From Armatimonadota bacterium (GTDB lineage Bacteria; Armatimonadota; Armatimonadia; Armatimonadales; Armatimonadaceae): 9,457 bases of DNA. Made by a program: the position numbers and the translations under genes. Shown here in pieces: positions 5,625-9,457 of the stretch. Every line of letters starts with the position of its first letter. Position 1 is the first letter of the stretch. Location of the stretch: the NCBI GenBank assembly GCA_014380985.1, contig JACMIU010000317.1, positions 1 through 9,457 on the forward strand, given 5' to 3'. A model generated the notes under the pieces. The model saw only the letters and a program-made list of their open reading frames with translations. It was not told the DNA's origin and ran no database searches.

Positions 5625-7246
5625 TCGGTGTCACGGCGGTAGTGCTGGCGGCACGAAACATCACGCGGCGGTTCGGCACGTTCACGGCTCTGGACGCGGT
5701 GAACTTCGCGGTCGGGGAGGGCGAAATCGTCGCCCTCCTCGGCGAAAACGGCGCGGGAAAGTCCACCCTGATGAACGTGCTTTCCGGCTCGCTCGCGCCT
5801 TCGGACGGCACAATTTTGATGGACGACAAGCCGGTGCGCTTCGCGTCGCCGCTCGACGCCGCGTCGCGGGGTATCGGCATGGTGCATCAGCATTTCCTGT
5901 TAGTGCCGACACTAAGCGTGGCGGAAAATCTGCTTCTCACCGCGTCGCGCCGGGCGGGGGGGGCGTTGTCCTACAACATAAAAGGCGTGCTGAAAGACGC
6001 GCAGATTCTCGCCGGTCGGCTTGGCTGGACGATTCCGTGGCAAACACTCACGGGCGATTTGCCGGTCGGAACCCAGCAACGGGTCGAGATACTGCAAGCG
6101 TTGCGCGGTCAAACCCGCGTTCTGATTTTTGACGAACCAACCGCCGTCTTGTCGCCGACCGAAACCCCCGAACTGTTCGCTACGATCCGCCGCCTGTCGG
6201 ATGAGGGGCGCGGCATCGTTTTCATCTCGCACAAGTTAGACGAAGTTCTGGCACTGTCGCACCGGGTCGTGGTGCTTCGGCGCGGCAAGGTGGTGTTCAC
6301 CGGCGAAACGCGGAACTTAGACGAGCGGATTTTGGCGGAGGCGATGGTCGGCGCGGACTCGGACGCGGCGGTTCTTCTGCAAGCCCCACCGGGGGTGACG
6401 ACAACTGCCGCGCCGGAAAGCGCGGTAGCGAAGAAAGCCCTGCACGTCGAGGCGGTAACGGTGCGCGTTCGCGGCGCGTCCAAAGCAGGCGAAACGAAAT
6501 CTGGCGCAGGAACTGCGCCACTTCTGCCGACCGCCTTAGATGCCGTCACCTTTGCCGTGGAACCCGGCGAGATTTTCGGGATAGCGGGCGTGGACGGCAA
6601 CGGGCAGGAAGAATTAGCGGCGGTGCTGTCAGGACTTATGCGCCCCGCAAGCGGAACGGTGCAAATCGGGGGCGTTGCCCCGCCCGTGAATGCCGCCGCG
6701 TTTCGCCGCGCCGGGGTCGCTGTGATTCCCGCCGACCGTCAGGCGCGGGGGCTTGCGATGCCGCTTACGCTGGCGGAAAACGTCGCGCTCGGCGTCTACG
6801 ATTCGCCCGAATACCGCGTCGGAGCGGTGCTGAAATGGCGCAAACTTCGTGAACGCGCCGACGCATTGGTCAAGCGTTTCGATATTCGTGGTGGGGGGGT
6901 GAACACTTCGGTGCTTGCTCTGTCGGGCGGCAACCAGCAAAAAGTCGTAATTGCCCGCGCTTTGTCGGGGTCGCCGCGTGTGATTATCGCCGTCAACCCG
7001 ACACGCGGTTTGGATGTCGGCGCGATTGCCTACGTGCATAACGCGCTCCGGCAAGCGCGGGATAATGGGGCGGCGGTGGTGCTGATTTCTACCGAACTTT
7101 CCGAAATACAGTCGCTTTCGACGCGGCGTGTCGCCGTGCTGTTCGCGGGTAAAATCGCCGGAATCGTCGCGCCGGACGCCTCGCGGGAAACGTTCGGCTT
7201 GTTGATGGGCGGCAAGCGATTGAAGGAGACCACCGCCGTTGCCTAA
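5621..7246 (+). CDS. Double-domain ABC transporter ATPase (nucleoside/BMP-type importer)
   Basis: A 541-residue protein with two fused ABC ATPase domains, powering uptake of the ligand carried by the upstream lipoprotein. NBD1 is complete: Walker A GENGAGKST at 41-49, Q-loop at Gln90, signature LPVGTQQRVEI at 147-157 (usually LSVGEQQRVEI, so Ser to Pro and Glu to Thr are unusual), Walker B VLIFDEP at 167-173 with Glu172, and switch His204. NBD2 has a degenerate Walker A (GVDGNGQE, 323-330, no Lys/Ser), a good signature LSGGNQQKV at 434-442, and Walker B VIIAVNP with Asn459 where the catalytic Glu would be. This asymmetry is normal for this family (NupO-like, as also in sugar importers). The linker at about 250-300 is long and Ala/Thr/Pro-rich. 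The start ATG at 5621 overlaps the preceding stop, indicating translational coupling. Confidence 0.94.
   Translation: MIGVTAVVLAARNITRRFGTFTALDAVNFAVGEGEIVALLGENGAGKSTLMNVLSGSLAPSDGTILMDDKPVRFASPLDAASRGIGMVHQHFLLVPTLSVAENLLLTASRRAGGALSYNIKGVLKDAQILAGRLGWTIPWQTLTGDLPVGTQQRVEILQALRGQTRVLIFDEPTAVLSPTETPELFATIRRLSDEGRGIVFISHKLDEVLALSHRVVVLRRGKVVFTGETRNLDERILAEAMVGADSDAAVLLQAPPGVTTTAAPESAVAKKALHVEAVTVRVRGASKAGETKSGAGTAPLLPTALDAVTFAVEPGEIFGIAGVDGNGQEELAAVLSGLMRPASGTVQIGGVAPPVNAAAFRRAGVAVIPADRQARGLAMPLTLAENVALGVYDSPEYRVGAVLKWRKLRERADALVKRFDIRGGGVNTSVLALSGGNQQKVVIARALSGSPRVIIAVNPTRGLDVGAIAYVHNALRQARDNGAAVVLISTELSEIQSLSTRRVAVLFAGKIAGIVAPDASRETFGLLMGGKRLKETTAVA
7222..7228 (+). promoter_or_regulatory. 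Ribosome site GAAGGAG that decides the TTG start of permease 1
   Basis: GAAGGAG lies inside the 3' end of the ATPase gene and ends 10 nt before the TTG at 7239. It is the only strong Shine-Dalgarno in the region, and it supports a non-ATG start with an 8-bp overlap with the ATPase stop. Confidence 0.6.
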
Positions 7247-8294
7247 ACCCGTCCGTGACGCGTTACTTCTTCTGCTCTGCCTTGCCGTCGGCGTCGGTCT
7301 AATCGCCGCGCTCGTGGCGGGCGCGGGCGCGTCCCCGGTCGCGGTCGCGGCGGCTCTTGCCAAAGGAGCGTTCGGGTCGCGCTACAATTTCGGCGAAACG
7401 CTGATTCAGGCGACGCCGCTGGTGCTGACAGGACTCGCGGTCGCGGTATCGTTTCAGTGTCGTTTGTTCAATATCGGCGCGGAAGGGCAACTGCTCTTAG
7501 GCGCGATGGCGGCGGTCGCCGTTGGCACAAGCGAATCGGTTCCGCCGAACGCGAAACTTGTGCTGTGTCTGCTTGCCGGTGCGGGGGCGGGCGCGGCGTG
7601 GGCGGGGATCGCGGCATTGCTTCGCGTGTATCGCGGGGTGCAGGAGGTGCTTTCGACCCTGCTCCTCAACTTTGTCGCCGTGCAACTGTTGGCTTACGCG
7701 GTTCGCGCCCCGCTTCAGGAAGCGCGGCACGAACTGATTCAGTCCGACAAAATCGCCATTCCGGCGCGGCTCGTTCTGCTCCAACCGGCTACCCTCGACC
7801 TTCCGGCGACACGATTACACGCGGGCGTTTTCCTCGCGCTACTCGCCGCGTTGTTCGTGTGGGTTTTCCTGCGCTATACCGTGGGCGGATTCGCGCTTCG
7901 CACGGTCGGAGCGGGCGCGGGCGCGGCGGAACTCGCCGGGATTCCCGTGCGGCAAACGATTGTCAAGACGTTTTTGCTGAGCGGCGCACTCGCGGGGCTG
8001 GCGGGAGCGGTGCAGGTGTGCGGGGTGACCTACTTTTTAGGCGACCGGTATTCGCCCGGCTACGGCTACACGGCAATCGCGGTGGCACTTTTGGCGGGCA
8101 ACAAGCCCGGCTGGATTATCGTGTCCGCGCTGTTTTTCGGCGCACTGACGGCGGGGTCGGCGGGGGTGCAAACGGCGGGCGTGTCGCAGGTTCTGATTCA
8201 GGTTATGCAAGCCGTGGTGCTTTTGGCGGTGCTGGCAGCTGGCTACCTGCGCGAAAAATCGCCAACGAACACAGGCGAGGCGGTGGCTCCGTGA
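7239..8294 (+). CDS. ABC importer permease 1 (BPD_transp_2 family, NupP/YufP-like)
   Basis: A 351-residue, very hydrophobic inner-membrane protein that forms half of the importer channel. Helices include about 8-29, 56-73, 77-95, 107-129 and 137-155, and others run toward residue 345. The hallmark FNIGAEGQLLLGA is at 77-89, with TGLAVAVSF at 64-72 and EVLSTLLLN at 136-144, all typical of BPD_transp_2 permeases paired with BMP binding proteins. The start is a TTG at 7239, chosen because GAAGGAG precedes it by 10 nt and the MPKPVRDALLLLL sequence suits the family N-terminus. It overlaps the ATPase gene by 8 bp and the next permease by four bases (GTGA), so all four genes are probably translated in coupled order. 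It corresponds to the longer permease of the pair in known nucleoside importers. Confidence 0.92.
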   Translation: MPKPVRDALLLLLCLAVGVGLIAALVAGAGASPVAVAAALAKGAFGSRYNFGETLIQATPLVLTGLAVAVSFQCRLFNIGAEGQLLLGAMAAVAVGTSESVPPNAKLVLCLLAGAGAGAAWAGIAALLRVYRGVQEVLSTLLLNFVAVQLLAYAVRAPLQEARHELIQSDKIAIPARLVLLQPATLDLPATRLHAGVFLALLAALFVWVFLRYTVGGFALRTVGAGAGAAELAGIPVRQTIVKTFLLSGALAGLAGAVQVCGVTYFLGDRYSPGYGYTAIAVALLAGNKPGWIIVSALFFGALTAGSAGVQTAGVSQVLIQVMQAVVLLAVLAAGYLREKSPTNTGEAVAP

Positions 8295-9184
8295 TTCTGG
8301 ACGCCACCGTTATTACACAAACCCTCGCCGCCGCGACCCCAGTGTTGCTGGTTGCGACCGGCGCGGTGTTCGGCGAACGGGTCGGGGTTATCAACATCGG
8401 CTTAGAGGGCCTGATGGTTTTCGGCGCACTGACGGCGGTGGTGGTGTCGGTCGCCACCGGCTCGCCGTTCCTCGCCTTGCTCGCGGCGGCGGGCGCGGGC
8501 GTTCTCGGCGCGGCGGTATTCGCGGCGTTCGCTATTTGGCTGAAGCGCGATCAGGTGATTGTTGGCACGACGATAAACTTTTTGGCGTTCGGCTTGACCG
8601 GCGTTTGGTATCGCGCCTATCTGAACGGTTTCGGCGCGGGCAAAACCGCGACCGAATTGCCAGACCTAATCGGGCAGGGCGCGGGCGGCGTGGACGCGCT
8701 CACCTTGCTGGCGTTCGCTCTGGTTCCGGCGGCACACTACCTGCTGTTTCGCACACGCCTCGGCTTGACGATTCGGGCGACCGGCGAAGTCCCCGAAGCG
8801 GCGTCGGCGGCGGGTACGCAAGTCAACCGCCTTCGCGCCCTCGTGACGCTTTTCGTCGGCGGATTGTGCGGCTTAGGCGGCGCGGCACTCTCTATCGGCA
8901 TCGCCAACTCGTTCACCGAAGGTATCACCGGGGGACGTGGCTTTGTCGCTCTCGCCGTGGTGGTGTTCGGGCGATGGAACCCGGTCGGCGCGATGGGCGC
9001 GGCACTGCTGTTCGCCGCCGCCGACGTTTTGCAGTTCACCCTGCAAGCGCGGAACGTCTGGGCGGGGTTGCCGTACCCGGTCTTTTTAGCCGTGCCGTAT
9101 GTGTTGACGCTGGTCGCGCTCGCCGTGCGCGGTGCTAAAGGCAAGTCGCCTGCGGCTCTGGGGACGGCGTTTGAGCAAGGGTAA
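8291..9184 (+). CDS. ABC importer permease 2 (BPD_transp_2 family, NupQ/YufQ-like)
   Basis: A 297-residue membrane protein, the second channel half. INIGLEGLMVFGA is at 34-46, the counterpart of FNIGAEGQ in permease 1 and diagnostic for the shorter permease of BMP-type importers. GRGFVALAVVVFGRWNP in the C-terminal third matches the family's conserved loop. About eight to nine helices are apparent. The start is GTG at 8291, overlapping the TGA of permease 1 in a GTGA arrangement. A GAGG at 8277-8280 lies 10 nt upstream. The open frame continues far upstream, but that part is an overlap with permease 1 in another frame and not a genuine N-terminus. It is the last gene of the operon, stopping at 9184. 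No terminator hairpin is seen, and the opposite-strand DedA gene ends 11 bp later. Confidence 0.92.
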   Translation: MILDATVITQTLAAATPVLLVATGAVFGERVGVINIGLEGLMVFGALTAVVVSVATGSPFLALLAAAGAGVLGAAVFAAFAIWLKRDQVIVGTTINFLAFGLTGVWYRAYLNGFGAGKTATELPDLIGQGAGGVDALTLLAFALVPAAHYLLFRTRLGLTIRATGEVPEAASAAGTQVNRLRALVTLFVGGLCGLGGAALSIGIANSFTEGITGGRGFVALAVVVFGRWNPVGAMGAALLFAAADVLQFTLQARNVWAGLPYPVFLAVPYVLTLVALAVRGAKGKSPAALGTAFEQG

Positions 9185-9195
9185 GGTCGGGGACT

Positions 9196-9457
9196 TCAGT
9201 CCACGTGATGTGCGTTCGCCTTCGCCTCGCGCCGATGCTTCCAAACCTCAAACACCACCGGGAGCACCGACAGCACTACCACGCCTAAGGCGAACAGTTC
9301 AAAATGCTTTTTGACCACGGGGATATTGCCGAAAAAGTAGCCCGCGCCCATGCAAACGCTGACCCAAAGGAGCGCACCGGCGACGCTGTAGGCGAAAAAC
9401 TGTGGGAACGGCATTTGCCCCATTCCGGCAGTGAACGGCGCGAACGTTCGCACAATC
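9196..9457 (-). CDS. DedA-family membrane protein, C-terminal part
   Basis: The frame enters from beyond the right edge and ends with TGA at 9198-9196, leaving 86 residues plus part of a codon. The visible segment begins IVRTFAPFTAGMGQMP, continues through FFAYSVAGALLWV, then GYFFGNIPVVKKHFELF, and ends in a charged tail. These match the C-terminal half of DedA/SNARE-associated proteins (E. coli YqjA, YghB and DedA), inner-membrane proteins needed for envelope integrity and linked to recycling of lipid carriers such as undecaprenyl phosphate. The GTG at 9453-9451 is the internal Val of VRTFAPF, not a start. Two helices are visible, about 18-40 and 53-68 of the visible part. The catalytic-type motif F-x3-R-x3-R lies mostly outside the window. 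It converges on the importer operon with no terminator between. Confidence 0.9.
   Translation of the reverse strand, partial: IVRTFAPFTAGMGQMPFPQFFAYSVAGALLWVSVCMGAGYFFGNIPVVKKHFELFALGVVVLSVLPVVFEVWKHRREAKANAHHVD

Noticed and set aside
5956..5963. Run of eight G residues inside the ATPase gene (also seven-G runs at 534-540 and 6893-6899) as possible frameshift sites
   Set aside because: The reading frames on both sides of each run are continuous and carry the expected family motifs, so there is no sign of a frameshift.
7457..8290. Upstream extension of the second permease frame
   Set aside because: It lies wholly inside permease 1 in a different frame, is Arg/Gly-rich, and the true protein begins at the GTG at 8291 with family-like sequence.
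9185..9195. Terminator between the importer operon and the DedA gene
   Set aside because: The 11-bp gap and its flanks contain no stem-loop followed by a T-tract on either strand.

Overview
This is a high-GC bacterial chromosomal window with tightly packed genes, short intergenic gaps and ordinary housekeeping or transport content. No phage, IS, CRISPR, tRNA or rRNA signal was seen. The lineage cannot be fixed from the sequence. A two-membrane bacterium is compatible with two predicted lipoproteins and a DedA protein. Three genes on the left have a TAnnnT hexamer 5-6 nt before an ATG with no Shine-Dalgarno, the leaderless style known from Deinococcus and some other high-GC groups. This is an inference, not an assignment.

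Layout. (1) Positions 1-1736, minus strand: a possible three-gene block, read from right to left as an unknown three-helix membrane protein, a PPP-family metallophosphatase, and the N-terminus of a small conserved protein that leaves the window on the left. (2) Position 1907 onward, plus strand: a small ankyrin-repeat lipoprotein, transcribed divergently from block 1. (3) 2617-4281, minus strand: a half-length carbamoyl-phosphate synthase large subunit that stops cleanly at the boundary between the two CarB halves. (4) 4497-9184, plus strand: a complete four-gene ABC importer operon (BMP-type binding lipoprotein, double-NBD ATPase, two permeases) with overlapping reading frames, a clear TTGACA-type promoter and a strong ribosome site. 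Its family usually imports nucleosides. Some members import riboflavin, so the substrate is open. (5) 9196-9457, minus strand: the C-terminal part of a DedA-family membrane protein, converging on the transporter operon with only 11 bp between stop codons.

The importer is a self-contained uptake machine. The binding lipoprotein captures the ligand outside the membrane, the two permeases form the channel and the fused ATPase drives it. It is divergent from carB, the first committed enzyme for pyrimidine and arginine synthesis. A nucleoside importer back to back with a pyrimidine synthesis gene makes shared control of salvage and synthesis plausible, and the 214-bp region between them holds several structured elements.

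Most worth a second look: the natural split of CarB; a 30-bp imperfect repeat showing that the CarB C-terminal tail has a second copy 840 bp away, in the same frame and with mostly synonymous differences; the structured carB/importer intergenic region, with a partial FMN-riboswitch-like P2 motif; and the repeated leaderless-promoter pattern. I did not find a convincing new multi-gene system.
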